A stretch of DNA of 64,000 bases, from assembly GCA_949752745.1 (NCBI GenBank), contig OX457024.1:103897690-103961689 (forward strand), in the 5' to 3' direction. Position numbers and translations under genes: made by a program. The DNA comes from Protula sp. h YS-2021. Lineage: Eukaryota > Annelida > Polychaeta > Sabellida > Serpulidae. This document shows, one piece after another, positions 13,379-21,140 of the stretch (positions are counted from its first letter, which is position 1; every line of letters starts with the position of its first letter). Under the pieces are notes generated by a model, which saw nothing but the letters and a program-made list of their open reading frames with translations, was not told where the DNA came from and did no database searches.

Positions 13379-13386
13379 TATAAAAG
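13379..13386 (+). promoter_or_regulatory. TATA box for first left-arm gene
   Basis: TATAAAAGGAAGAGTGA here is the same promoter core as at the PolB promoter in the opposite terminus (26872-26888, reversed). Transcription would begin around 13405-13412, so the 5' leader of the gene starting at 13413 would be nearly absent, or the real start is one of the next in-frame Met codons. Confidence 0.65.
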
Positions 13387-13412
13387 GAAGAGTGACGAGA
13401 AAATACTTCACA

Positions 13413-13847
13413 ATGTCGGCATTACTTCTTGACAGATGTATGACTATGGATGACGTCTTCAAAGTGAACTATATTGACTATGTGTTTTCAAAGCTTCCTG
13501 CTTTTGAATCGGATTGGATGCTGCAAGTGAAGAATTTGCATATGCATTGGGAAGCTGTGGGAAAGGCTATTCCAAGAGATCGTTTCATCAGCTTGTTTCT
13601 ACATGAATGTGAAGAACTGCATTTACTATCAACTTACAACATTGATTTAGCATTTATCAACGCGAATACAATTTGGGCAACTGACCTCATGTTAGTTGTA
13701 GCTACTAGAATTATTCTACATTATGATGATGATGTTCCAAATAATGTATCAGACCTTGTTCGGTTCAACCATGGACGAGTTGAAGTGAATTCAAACGTTT
13801 GCAAGTTCTTTGAAAATAGAGCTGATTCAGCAGACAGTTGGGTATAA
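13413..13847 (+). CDS. Left-arm protein A, unknown function (element 1 only)
   Basis: A 144-residue acidic, alpha-helical looking protein with no recognised domain. The start at 13413 (MSALLLDRC) is the first ATG after the TATA box; Met10 and Met12 are alternatives. The pattern 'YID....KL', a Trp about 25 residues later, 'F..EC' and an Ala-rich last helix matches the product of the gene at 14600, so the two may be diverged paralogues. The stop codon lies within the TATA box of the next gene. Element 2 lacks this gene: its place is taken by an unrelated 354-residue protein. Codon use and position under a terminal promoter support a real gene expressed early or on its own. Confidence 0.65.
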   Translation: MSALLLDRCMTMDDVFKVNYIDYVFSKLPAFESDWMLQVKNLHMHWEAVGKAIPRDRFISLFLHECEELHLLSTYNIDLAFINANTIWATDLMLVVATRIILHYDDDVPNNVSDLVRFNHGRVEVNSNVCKFFENRADSADSWV

Positions 13848-13850
13848 AAG
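13843..13850 (+). promoter_or_regulatory. TATA box for the PC4-like/zinc protein gene
   Basis: TATAAAAG sits 85 bases before the ATG at 13928 and contains the stop codon (TAA, 13845-13847) of the upstream gene. The equivalent in element 2 is TATAAAAG at 56405-56412. Confidence 0.65.
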
Positions 13851-13927
13851 GGAGTGGACTCAGCAGAGTGAAGTCATTTCTCAGCAGACAGTTGGAGGGA
13901 GTGGATCATCAATACATCGTTGCAGCC

Positions 13928-14575
13928 ATGGAGAACAAGACAAGCAACGCAACGCAGCGCAGCAGCAGCTTTAAAATTAGTGCTAACTTAACCACTACTG
14001 TGGAGTATGGAGAATATGGGCCATTTCTACGCATCACACGTGGAGAGAGATGGTGTGCTTATTCACCATCTTTGTGGAAGATTGTGTGCCAGAGCTTGAA
14101 AAATTTACGCGACATTGGCTTCAAACTATACTTAACGCAAACGAAGTGGCTTGAAGTCATTTCATACTTGGATATGCGCTATGTGAGTTTTGTGCGCACG
14201 TCACGGTTTGAAGGGAAAGAATACACACATCACATCAACATGAATGATGGTGAATGGGAGACACTGCTTCAGGAGATGGACAACATCAACTCAGCCCTAT
14301 CACCATGTGAGGAATGTCATGACAAGAAAACGATCATCAAGCTGCAAAAGGATGGTCGGATGAAGGTGTCAAAGCTATCCAAGAAAAGGCTGACTGAAGT
14401 TCAGTTGGAGAACATGAACGTGCAAAATCAACTTGGACTTACCTGTGACTATTGCGGTGCTTGTGGATATGTGGAAGATTATCATTGCCACTGCCACAAG
14501 TATAATTGCAAGTTGTGTGAACCAAACAACTTCTGCGGCAAGTGTGGAGTACTTAAAGTCAGTGAAGCAAAGTAA
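13928..14575 (+). CDS. Double PC4-like domain protein with Cys/His-rich C-terminus
   Basis: A 215-residue protein. Residues about 15-61 and 66-120 look like two PC4/SUB1-like units: a few beta-strand-like segments followed by a helix opened by the pattern x-x-x-x-W-x-x-L (Trp50; 'NDGEW' with Trp110). PC4 folds bind single-stranded DNA and act as RNA polymerase II coactivators; that role is inferred here. Residues 127-206 hold a CxxC pair followed by a dense cluster (Cys173, 176, 179, 187, 189, 194, 197, 203, 206 with His188 and 190), fitting two or three zinc sites. The start was chosen at the ATG conserved with element 2 ('gcagccATGgag') downstream of a TATA box; the frame is open further 5' but without ATG. 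It is strongly conserved in element 2 (56453-57073). Confidence 0.8.
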   Translation: MENKTSNATQRSSSFKISANLTTTVEYGEYGPFLRITRGERWCAYSPSLWKIVCQSLKNLRDIGFKLYLTQTKWLEVISYLDMRYVSFVRTSRFEGKEYTHHINMNDGEWETLLQEMDNINSALSPCEECHDKKTIIKLQKDGRMKVSKLSKKRLTEVQLENMNVQNQLGLTCDYCGACGYVEDYHCHCHKYNCKLCEPNNFCGKCGVLKVSEAK

Positions 14576-14599
14576 AAGCACACAAGACACTGAAACAAG

Positions 14600-14926
14600 A
14601 TGGACGCATGTTTTAAAAATGCTTATATTGACTTGATGATTGCTAAACTTGCTTGCTATGGCACTCCAGACTATCAACTTTATCATTTGGATGCTTTTTG
14701 GGATGTTGTACATCATAGTCTTGATGTGATTGAACTGCATTCAAGATTTCTTGGAGAATGTCATAAAATTGGAATAGAAGAAGATCCTGACATTGACTTT
14801 GATTCTGCACTTTATTCTGCTCGTACTGATGTTGAAGTATATTTCACCGTAGTGGATCATTTGAGAGATTGTTGTAAAGAAGAAGAGGAAACCGAGCAGC
14901 TTTATCAGGTAACTTTAAAGATATAA
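14600..14926 (+). CDS. Left-arm protein C, unknown function
   Basis: A 108-residue acidic protein conserved at moderate level in element 2 (57138-57425), which argues for a real gene. It shows the pattern 'YID..IAKL', a Trp about 24 residues on, 'F.GEC' and a C-terminal acidic tail. It resembles the product of the gene at 13413 in this pattern. It lies 24 bases after the preceding stop. No catalytic motif, signal peptide or membrane segment is evident. Confidence 0.7.
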   Translation: MDACFKNAYIDLMIAKLACYGTPDYQLYHLDAFWDVVHHSLDVIELHSRFLGECHKIGIEEDPDIDFDSALYSARTDVEVYFTVVDHLRDCCKEEEETEQLYQVTLKI

Positions 14927-15394
14927 AAACCTTTTAATCATCTTTGTAACAACATAGTGAATTGATAACAATGTTTTTCTTACTAGCAAATTTAGTTTTA
15001 TGTGAGTGGTTTCAACGTAAACAAAGAAAGAACATGATAGAAGAGGCAGCAAATATATTAAAAGATATTTTATTACAGGAAGAAACCGACATGTCAGAAT
15101 AAAACAGCAGAAGCAAAGTCAACATGGAGAATCTTGTTGTGTGAGACTTGATGTGCAGACGTGTGAACATGGAGAAGTGTGTTAAGTGAACAGCAACTGG
15201 AAAAAAAAACTTGCTGAATTTGACAGACTTGTGCTGCATTGCCGGAGCAGCATAACCTGACAGACTTGTGCTGCATTGCCGGAGCAGCATAACTTGCTAA
15301 ACCTGACAGACTTGTGCTACATTGCCGGAGCAGCATAACTTGCTAAACCTGACAGACTTGTGCTGCATTGATTCAAGACTCACAAGACTGCATA
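14927..15394. repeat. Spacer with ~46-bp tandem repeats
   Basis: From about 15218 to 15370 a unit beginning TGACAGACTTGTGCTGCATT and carrying the hairpin TGCTGC..GCAGCA is repeated three times plus a partial copy, with one short unit. The corresponding interval in element 2 has no spacer at all (stop and start overlap as TAATG), so this is an insertion or expansion in element 1. Minus-strand open frames here are repeat artefacts. Confidence 0.8.
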
Positions 15395-15727
15395 ATGGCG
15401 GACATGACACTGAGACAATATATTGTGCAAAAAGCTTATTGTGAAGAAATGTTATCCGCTGTAAAAAAGTTTGCCTATTTAGTCTGTCCTGCTTGTCAAC
15501 ATGAAGAGTGTCAAGAACATACTTGTCATGCTGCATGTGTTTATACATATTGGAATGAAGCTAAATATTACATTCATTTAGATAAAGTGTTAGAGGATGC
15601 AAATCAACGTTGTGAGAAATATGGTGTAGATGTTATTACATTGGATGAACTCAGTCATTGGTTAATGTTCATTGAAGACCAATGGTCTCCAGTGATTCAT
15701 ACCATTGTATCCATACTTGATTTGTAA
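15395..15727 (+). CDS. Small Cys/His-rich protein D
   Basis: A 110-residue protein, highly conserved with element 2 (57425-57757). A Cys/His cluster at residues 31-48 (Cys31, 34, 39, 44, 48; His42, His45) is a probable zinc-binding site between predicted helices. The C-terminus ends in a hydrophobic helix (IHTIVSILDL). The start at ATGGCGGACATG matches the conserved start in element 2, where 'ATGACAGAC' overlaps the previous stop. No named family is recognised. It is the last gene before the integrase. Confidence 0.75.
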   Translation: MADMTLRQYIVQKAYCEEMLSAVKKFAYLVCPACQHEECQEHTCHAACVYTYWNEAKYYIHLDKVLEDANQRCEKYGVDVITLDELSHWLMFIEDQWSPVIHTIVSILDL

Positions 15728-15827
15728 AAAACTTGTTAGTTAAGTTACTATGTTAGTTAAGTGATGTTGGTTGAGTTATAAAATAAAAGCTGTTCTGTTG
15801 AGAAGGTGGTTTTCATTCGGTGTGACC
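15728..15827 (+). promoter_or_regulatory. Intergenic: AATAAA signal and possible TATA for integrase
   Basis: Contains 'gttagttaagt' repeats, an AATAAA at 15782-15787 and TATAAAATA at 15777-15785, about 50 bases before the integrase ATG. The matching interval in element 2 also carries ataaaataaaa. It probably ends the upstream transcript and begins the next one. Confidence 0.45.
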
Positions 15828-16883
15828 ATGTCGACGTGGAAAGACTACTTGACCAATATTTACTTCAAACCTGGACAGCCTGGAGCATTTGCTGGTCCTT
15901 ACAAACTGTATCACATCTTACGAAAACATAATCAACCAGTCACACATTCACAAGTGAAGAAATGGCTACAGGATCAAGATGCTTTCAGTTTACTCCAACC
16001 TGTAAAATACAGGTTCAAAAGACAACGTGTGATTACACGTGGCATTGATGATATGTGGGATATTGATTTGGCTGATATGGGAAACATAGCTCCCTATAAT
16101 GATAACATACGCTTTTTACTCATTGTCATTGATGTGTTTTCCAAATATGTCTGGGTACAGCCAATACCTAATAAATCACATACCAGCGTCATACAAGCTT
16201 TCCAAAAGATTTTTCATGACACACGACGAAGACCGCGAACTCTAAGGTCTGATAAAGGAACAGAATTTAAAAACAGATGGGTTAAAGCATTTTTGAAGAA
16301 AGAAGGCATTCATGCTTATACCACAAAGAATGAAACCAAAGCCAACTTTGCTGAAAGAGTCATTCGTACTCTGAAGGGAATGATGTATCGGTATTTTCTA
16401 CATAATCAAACTTACCGTTACTTAGACATTCTTCCAGACTTGGTGTACAATTACAACCATAGACCTCATGGTTCTCTTCCTAATAAATATGCTCCAGCCG
16501 AGATTCGTAAAGACAACGAATCAAAAGTGTGGAAGTATATGTATGTCGACAAACTGAAATTGAAACCGAAGAAGAAGAAGAAGTACAAATTTAACATTGG
16601 CGATCATGTTCGCATTTCCCACATTAAATATGTGTTTCAACGCGATTATCACATCAAATGGACGCAAGAAGTCTTCATTGTCACACATCGTTGTAAGAAG
16701 CAAGGAATACATTTGTATCGTGTGAAAGACTTTTTAGACGAAGATATTGATGGCCATTTCTATGAAGAAGAACTGCAGAAAGTGACCAAAGATATTGAAT
16801 CTATTTATAGAATTGAAAAAGTCTTGAAAACACGTAAAAGACGAGGAGGTGTGAAAGAATTATTTGTCAAGTGGTTAGGTTGA
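15828..16883 (+). CDS. INT: Polinton rve integrase, chromodomain truncated by a nonsense codon
   Basis: Retrovirus-type DDE integrase that inserts the linear element DNA and makes the 6-bp duplication. After an N-terminal helical domain ('VTHSQVKKWLQ') the rve core shows WDIDLADM (first Asp), LRSDKGTEF (second Asp) and NFAERVIRTLK (Glu). A basic linker (KPKKKKK) leads to a C-terminal chromodomain starting YRIEKVL. In element 2 this continues through KWLGWPKKFNSW to a 367-residue end. Here the Trp codon after KWLG is TGA (16881-16883), stopping at 351 residues and removing the end of the chromodomain. The frame beyond the stop remains intact to the ATPase, so the mutation looks recent. The start is at MSTWKDYL, as in element 2. 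Confidence 0.95.
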   Translation: MSTWKDYLTNIYFKPGQPGAFAGPYKLYHILRKHNQPVTHSQVKKWLQDQDAFSLLQPVKYRFKRQRVITRGIDDMWDIDLADMGNIAPYNDNIRFLLIVIDVFSKYVWVQPIPNKSHTSVIQAFQKIFHDTRRRPRTLRSDKGTEFKNRWVKAFLKKEGIHAYTTKNETKANFAERVIRTLKGMMYRYFLHNQTYRYLDILPDLVYNYNHRPHGSLPNKYAPAEIRKDNESKVWKYMYVDKLKLKPKKKKKYKFNIGDHVRISHIKYVFQRDYHIKWTQEVFIVTHRCKKQGIHLYRVKDFLDEDIDGHFYEEELQKVTKDIESIYRIEKVLKTRKRRGGVKELFVKWLG

Positions 16884-16927
16884 CCAAACAAGTTTAACAG
16901 TTGGGTGAAAGAAACAGACATTCAACA

Positions 16928-17587
16928 ATGAAGCATCCATTTACATGTTTGGTCTCTGGACCTACAGGCAGTGGCAAAACGTCTCTGGTGAAGGAAATTC
17001 TAGAACAAAAGTTGATTAAACCCTCTCCAAAAAGCATTTTATGGCTTTATGCAGCAGATCAGCCTTTGTACAAGGGAATGAAAAGCGTGGAATTTTACCA
17101 AGGCATTCCAGATGACATTGAAGAGCGTTTTAACCCGAAGAAACCAAACTTACTTATCATTGATGACTTAATGACCAAATGTCATAGTGATGAGCGTATG
17201 ACACGTCAGTTTAGTGTTGGCAGCAGTCATCAAAATCTAAGCATTATCTTTATTGTACATAATTTATTCCATCATGGGAAAGAGATGCGAAATATTAGTT
17301 TGAATACACATTATATCATTCTGTTTAAAAATCCGAGAGACAGTCAACAAATTAGTACATTGGCGCGGCAAATGTATCCTGGAAGATCTCAATTTCTCAT
17401 AGAAGCCTATCAAGATGCTACTAGCAAACCTCATGGTTATTTATTCATTGATTTAAAACCAAAGACAAATGATCAACTACGTATTCGTACAGGCATTTTA
17501 CCAAAAGATACACATTATGTCTATATTGATGAAGCAGTGTATGACCAAGAACCAACTCATTTGACCATTCGCAGTCAAGATGTCTAA
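16928..17587 (+). CDS. FtsK/HerA-type genome-packaging ATPase
   Basis: A 219-residue packaging ATPase that would pump DNA into the capsid. Walker A is GPTGSGKT (residues 11-18) and Walker B is LLIIDD (75-80). The downstream 'SIIFIVHNLF' strand and 'FKNPRDSQQISTLARQMYP' are typical of the Polinton/adintovirus branch of this family. The ATG at 16928 matches element 2, where it overlaps the integrase stop as ATGA. An upstream in-frame TTG is ignored. Its stop overlaps the next ATG by 8 bases. Confidence 0.95.
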   Translation: MKHPFTCLVSGPTGSGKTSLVKEILEQKLIKPSPKSILWLYAADQPLYKGMKSVEFYQGIPDDIEERFNPKKPNLLIIDDLMTKCHSDERMTRQFSVGSSHQNLSIIFIVHNLFHHGKEMRNISLNTHYIILFKNPRDSQQISTLARQMYPGRSQFLIEAYQDATSKPHGYLFIDLKPKTNDQLRIRTGILPKDTHYVYIDEAVYDQEPTHLTIRSQDV

Positions 17588-17903
17588 ACGTATTCGAGCG
17601 AACCAGCCGTTTCTTCATTTGCTTGCACGCAGTGGGCCTAAACGACGCAAATCCTTGCTACAGCAAGCTACAAAAGAGGAATTAACAAGCTTGTTTGAAA
17701 TTTGTTTGAATATATTGCAAGGACATTTACCCTTAAGCTCAAAACGGTTTAAGGAATTTAAACGTGAACATCATACGCTACGTACTCTAGCAGATAAGAA
17801 GATATCCCTTCGACGAAAAAAGAAGTTGATTAATCAGAAAGGATTCATTGGAGTTATTGCTAGATTGGCATTGCCCTTGTTAGCCAAACTACTGCTAAAA
17901 TGA
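17580..17903 (+). CDS. Conserved small basic Polinton protein
   Basis: A 107-residue, strongly basic protein. It has a helical region 'RKSLLQQATKEELTSLFEIC' followed by 'N.L.G.LPLS', a Lys/Arg-rich segment (residues 73-90) and a hydrophobic C-terminal helix ending LLAKLLLK. Proteins of this kind, with an 'E..xNxLxGxxxLs' centre and a basic then hydrophobic tail, recur in animal Polintons beside the ATPase, but I know of no proven function. The start overlaps the ATPase stop by 8 bases and the stop overlaps the next start (ATGA). The element 2 copy is nearly identical and keeps a Gly-Gly before the final helix, where this copy has one Gly. Confidence 0.85.
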   Translation: MSKRIRANQPFLHLLARSGPKRRKSLLQQATKEELTSLFEICLNILQGHLPLSSKRFKEFKREHHTLRTLADKKISLRRKKKLINQKGFIGVIARLALPLLAKLLLK

Positions 17904-18472
17904 AACATACGATGAAAATGGTCCTCATTCCTGAATATGAATATAAAATGTTGCTAGAAAAGAAAAATGATATCAAAACGAAAGTGAATACACTTTTACG
18001 TGAGAAACGAACACGTGAAAAGGCTATAGAAATGTCTCAACTTCTTGGTCGTCATTTACGAACAAGTCAGTCTAGGCAGCAAAAGCCCTCATCATCATCA
18101 TCATCACCTGAAAAGCCAGAAAAGTTATTTTTAAGTCATTTTCAACCTATCTATCATGGAAAAATAACACAACTTTTAGCCGAACTGAAGAAATATGGTA
18201 CGACATGGTCAGAGAAGAATGAACTTGTGTTGAAAACGGGCGATATTATAGCAAATTCCAACATGGTTGATTTGATGAAAGAAGCATTGGTGGCGACAAG
18301 AAGAAAAGAACGATCCATACCACCATATGGCTGGCATCCATTTATCCAGGAAATTGTAGATGCGAATATTCCAAAAACAATGTTTAATAAAAAGACCACT
18401 CGTGACGACATTACAACAGAAATGAAACAACGTCAACAAAGACAGTTTCCTGAAGGATGGGGAAATTTTTAA
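17900..18472 (+). CDS. Conserved Polinton protein with C-terminal 'GW..F' domain
   Basis: A 190-residue protein. The N-terminus MKMVLIPEYEY.ML is followed by a basic helix and a Ser/Gln-rich linker. A C-terminal globular segment carries 'KYGTTWSEKNELVLKTGDII.NSN.VDLMKEAL' and 'PPYGWHPFIQEIVDANIPK'. This arrangement is common to Polinton late genes, but its role is unknown to me; a DNA- or capsid-associated function is only a guess. Element 2 encodes a 197-residue homologue with a longer linker. Its last 16 bases overlap the start of the next gene. Confidence 0.8.
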   Translation: MKHTMKMVLIPEYEYKMLLEKKNDIKTKVNTLLREKRTREKAIEMSQLLGRHLRTSQSRQQKPSSSSSSPEKPEKLFLSHFQPIYHGKITQLLAELKKYGTTWSEKNELVLKTGDIIANSNMVDLMKEALVATRRKERSIPPYGWHPFIQEIVDANIPKTMFNKKTTRDDITTEMKQRQQRQFPEGWGNF

Positions 18473-18657
18473 TATGGTTGAAAGAGCAATGTTGTTGCCA
18501 AGACACAACTATTCCTGTAAAAATAAGATGTACAAGCGCGTGTTGTGAAGGAGAAATAAAAGACCATGTGAATGAGGATGAGATTTGGCATACTTGGTCG
18601 AATGGCGCGCGCTATCGTGAAGTATATAGACAACGTCAACGCACCTATACCATTTAG
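18457..18657 (+). CDS. Short Met-Gly, Cys-rich protein, possibly lipid-anchored
   Basis: A 66-residue protein starting MGKFLIWLKEQCCC. Element 2 has MGNFLTWIKELWCCCC followed by the shared motif TIPVKIRC.SACC.GE. Conservation is confined to the first ~35 residues; the tails differ completely. An N-terminal Met-Gly followed by a hydrophobic stretch and a Cys cluster fits N-myristoylation with palmitoylation. That would suit a membrane-associated late protein, but this is inference. It overlaps the previous gene by 16 bases in both elements, supporting a real gene. Confidence 0.7.
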   Translation: MGKFLIWLKEQCCCQDTTIPVKIRCTSACCEGEIKDHVNEDEIWHTWSNGARYREVYRQRQRTYTI

Positions 18658-18665
18658 TTCCCATC

Positions 18666-19424
18666 ATGGAGTCGACAAGCTTTTACATCACTTTGCCTAG
18701 CAATGCGAGTATGACCTATTATCCCAACAACAAGGCTTCGAATTATCAAATTCGTATGCCTCGAACCATCTATCTGAATGGAAAATATGAAGTGGCTTTA
18801 GCTGAAATTCAATATCCACATACATGGACAACGATGAGACAGGGCATGGACTACTCTATTCAGTATCGACAAGAACTATTCGATGATCCTATTCTTAGCA
18901 CTCTCGATATTCCTTATGGGTACTATAGAACCATACAAGAACTATGTGAGGCAGTCAATGAAGAAGCGACTAATGCTCTGAAACTTACAGAAGCTATTCG
19001 AATAAAGTATGATAAGATTAGACGACGTGTGTTTCTATTTCTCGATTATGGTTATGAAGTGTCCTTTTCCACTGGATTAGCTGAGATTTTAGGATTTATC
19101 CCAGATCAATGGTATACTGAAACATGTACAGCTGACCATAAAGCGGATGTGAAACAGGGGTTTTATACACTGTATGTGTATTGTAGCATTTGTGAACCAC
19201 AAGTTGTTGGTGATTATTATGTTCCGTTACTACGTTCTGTTGGCATACAAGGCCATGATGGAGATATTATCATGAAAACGTATGGCGAACCGCATTATGT
19301 TCCTGTAAACACATCCAAATTTGACATGATAGAAATGAATATTAAGGACGACACAGGCCATACTGTTCCATTTCAAACTGGAAAGGTGATCTGTAAACTT
19401 CATTTTCGACCAAAAGCATTATGA
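18666..19424 (+). CDS. Penton-like minor capsid protein (Polinton PX type)
   Basis: A 252-residue protein expected to form the capsid vertices as a single jelly roll. The N-terminal signature FYITLPSNASM.YYPNN..SNYQIRMPR.I.LNGKYEVALAEIQYP is characteristic of Polinton minor capsid proteins. Further conserved strands include 'FSTGLAEILGF' and 'YVYCSICEPQVVGDYYVPLLR'. Its length fits the family. It lies directly upstream of the core-like and major capsid genes, and its stop overlaps the next start as ATGA. The element 2 copy is 253 residues and very similar. Confidence 0.9.
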   Translation: MESTSFYITLPSNASMTYYPNNKASNYQIRMPRTIYLNGKYEVALAEIQYPHTWTTMRQGMDYSIQYRQELFDDPILSTLDIPYGYYRTIQELCEAVNEEATNALKLTEAIRIKYDKIRRRVFLFLDYGYEVSFSTGLAEILGFIPDQWYTETCTADHKADVKQGFYTLYVYCSICEPQVVGDYYVPLLRSVGIQGHDGDIIMKTYGEPHYVPVNTSKFDMIEMNIKDDTGHTVPFQTGKVICKLHFRPKAL

Positions 19425-19762
19425 AAGCTTATACACACGATCCGTCTGCATATCGCAACCATTTTCTTCGTCAAGTGGGCGGGGAATTACCAGGATTCAA
19501 AGGAGCGCGAATCCAATATGGCGATGGTATTGGTTCAATACTGGGATCATTGGCTCGCAAAGCTATTCCACTACTTAAGGCTGGGGCTAAGATCGTTGCG
19601 CCACATCTTAAGAAGGCTGCAAAGAATGTCGCGAAAGATGTGACGGGCCGAGTAGCAGAACGTGTGTTTGGTGAACAAAAGCGCATGCAACCGACGAAAC
19701 GTGCCAGAAGACGAAAAACAGCCAGACGGATAACATCAAAATATCGCAAAGATATCTTTTGA
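19421..19762 (+). CDS. Basic core-like virion protein
   Basis: A 113-residue protein with 'GGELPGFKGARIQYGDGIGSILGSL', an amphipathic Ala/Lys-rich helix (residues about 44-78) and a very basic C-terminus rich in Arg and Lys (KRARRRKTARR). Such Gly-rich then basic proteins sit between the penton and major capsid genes of animal Polintons and resemble adenovirus core or membrane-active precursors in composition. The exact equivalence is uncertain. The Gly-Gly and Gly-Ala positions could be cleavage sites of the element's protease. It overlaps the penton gene by 4 bases. Confidence 0.75.
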   Translation: MKAYTHDPSAYRNHFLRQVGGELPGFKGARIQYGDGIGSILGSLARKAIPLLKAGAKIVAPHLKKAAKNVAKDVTGRVAERVFGEQKRMQPTKRARRRKTARRITSKYRKDIF

Positions 19763-19766
19763 AATC

Positions 19767-21140
19767 ATGTCTCTCATTCATAATCATTCGTGTGAATGTA
19801 GTCTTTCTCCATTGGAATGGTTTCACGTACCACCAACGCAAACTGCTGTAGAGAAAAGTTATAATGTTGACTATCAACCACTTACAAGCATTAGAGAAGG
19901 CGCTCCAATAGAATTCTACATTCCTGCGAGTACAGAAGAATATCTGGATTTAAAGAACAGCAAACTTCATATTGTATGTCGCATTCTAAAGGCTGATGGA
20001 ACAGAGTGTGGCGCAGATGATAATGTCTCTTGCATCAATGATGTGTTTAATGGGTTATGGTCTAATATTGAATTGTTTCTGAATGATCGTTTGGTTTCGC
20101 ATAGCAACAATACTCATGGTTATACCAGCATTATCTCTCATCTCATCCATGATTCGGAAGAAAGTCTACATTCTGAGCGCTCTATGCGTCTCATGTACAA
20201 GGATACTGCTGGGTCAATGAATAGTCATGAGGTGAAAAGACCTAATCATGAACAATATGTATCCGGGTTTCATGTCAATGCTGACGGTGGTGACTTGGCT
20301 GAGCAAGGAAACAATGGTTTACATCATCGTTATTTGCATACTCGTCTTAGCCGTGATGTTTTGCTCGCAGGTGGTTTAAGGGTAGATTTGTTTGAGCAGG
20401 ATCGTTATCTTCCGAATGGCATCAGTTTGAAATTGCGTTTCCATAGACAAAAAGATGACTATGTATTGATGGCTGCAAATAATACCTATAAGGTAGAAGT
20501 GAAAGAGGCATTTTTAACCATTCGCAAAGTGAGGGTGAGTCCAGGTATTCAGTTAGGACATACAGATGCATTGATGAAAAGTCCTGCCAAGATCATCATC
20601 ACTAGAAAAGAATGTAAAGTCTTGGCTATTCCAGCAGGATTTCAGTCTTTTGTGAAAGATAACATCTTTTTGGGTCAATTACCAAATCGTATTGTTATTG
20701 GTCTGGTTCATAATGAAGCTTTTGGTGGATCAGTATTGAGGAATCCATATGATTTCAAACATTTTGATCTGGACTATATGCAACTGTACACGGATGGTGA
20801 ACCAGTTCTATCCAAACCTCTCAAGCTTGACATTACACAGAACAAATACCTGAACGCTTTTGAAACGCTTTACAAATCGTTTGATCGGTTGAATGGTGAG
20901 AAAAGTTCCATTATAAAACGGGAAGATTGGCCTAGAGGTTATGCTTTATTTTCGTTTGACTTAACACCGGATTATGATGGTGATGATCATTTCCCCCTGA
21001 TCAAGCATGGGAATTTGCGGCTAGAAATGAACTTTGCTACGGCTTTGCAACCTACAATCAATGTCATTGTCTATGCTGAATTTGACAACATTATTGAGAT
21101 CAGTGCAAATCGCAGCATCCAATTCGACTACCAGTCATGA
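19767..21140 (+). CDS. Major capsid protein, double jelly-roll (hexon-like, PY type)
   Basis: A 457-residue protein forming the capsid shell. The N-terminus SPLEWFHVPPTQTAVEKSYNVDYQPL, then 'GAPIEFYIPASTEEYLDLKNSKLHI' and 'NGLWSNIELFLNDRLVSHSNNTHGY', are hallmarks of the Polinton/adintovirus major capsid family. The C-terminus 'NFATALQPTINVIVYAEFDN..EI' is the last strand of the second jelly roll. The same length is kept in element 2. It starts 4 bases after the previous stop and its TGA overlaps the protease ATG. Confidence 0.92.
   Translation: MSLIHNHSCECSLSPLEWFHVPPTQTAVEKSYNVDYQPLTSIREGAPIEFYIPASTEEYLDLKNSKLHIVCRILKADGTECGADDNVSCINDVFNGLWSNIELFLNDRLVSHSNNTHGYTSIISHLIHDSEESLHSERSMRLMYKDTAGSMNSHEVKRPNHEQYVSGFHVNADGGDLAEQGNNGLHHRYLHTRLSRDVLLAGGLRVDLFEQDRYLPNGISLKLRFHRQKDDYVLMAANNTYKVEVKEAFLTIRKVRVSPGIQLGHTDALMKSPAKIIITRKECKVLAIPAGFQSFVKDNIFLGQLPNRIVIGLVHNEAFGGSVLRNPYDFKHFDLDYMQLYTDGEPVLSKPLKLDITQNKYLNAFETLYKSFDRLNGEKSSIIKREDWPRGYALFSFDLTPDYDGDDHFPLIKHGNLRLEMNFATALQPTINVIVYAEFDNIIEISANRSIQFDYQS

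Larger units (their letters stand above)
11863..13405. repeat. Element 1 left terminal inverted repeat
   Basis: The outer ~340 bp carries five TGACGTCA palindromes, several 'tctggaccggaagtg' units and GTAACCATGGCAAC. It is followed by the ~86-bp tandem array and then two promoter modules with T-MARE-like sites. The counterpart at the right end has the same order but only 4 tandem units and about 1.1 kb of extra sequence. The inner limit is set where similarity to the right arm ends, just after the TATAAAAGGAAGAGTGA promoter. Confidence 0.85.

Noticed and set aside
15012..15548. Minus-strand open frames opposite genes C and D
   Set aside because: They are in the shadow of conserved plus-strand genes and of the 46-bp repeat, and have no counterpart in element 2.
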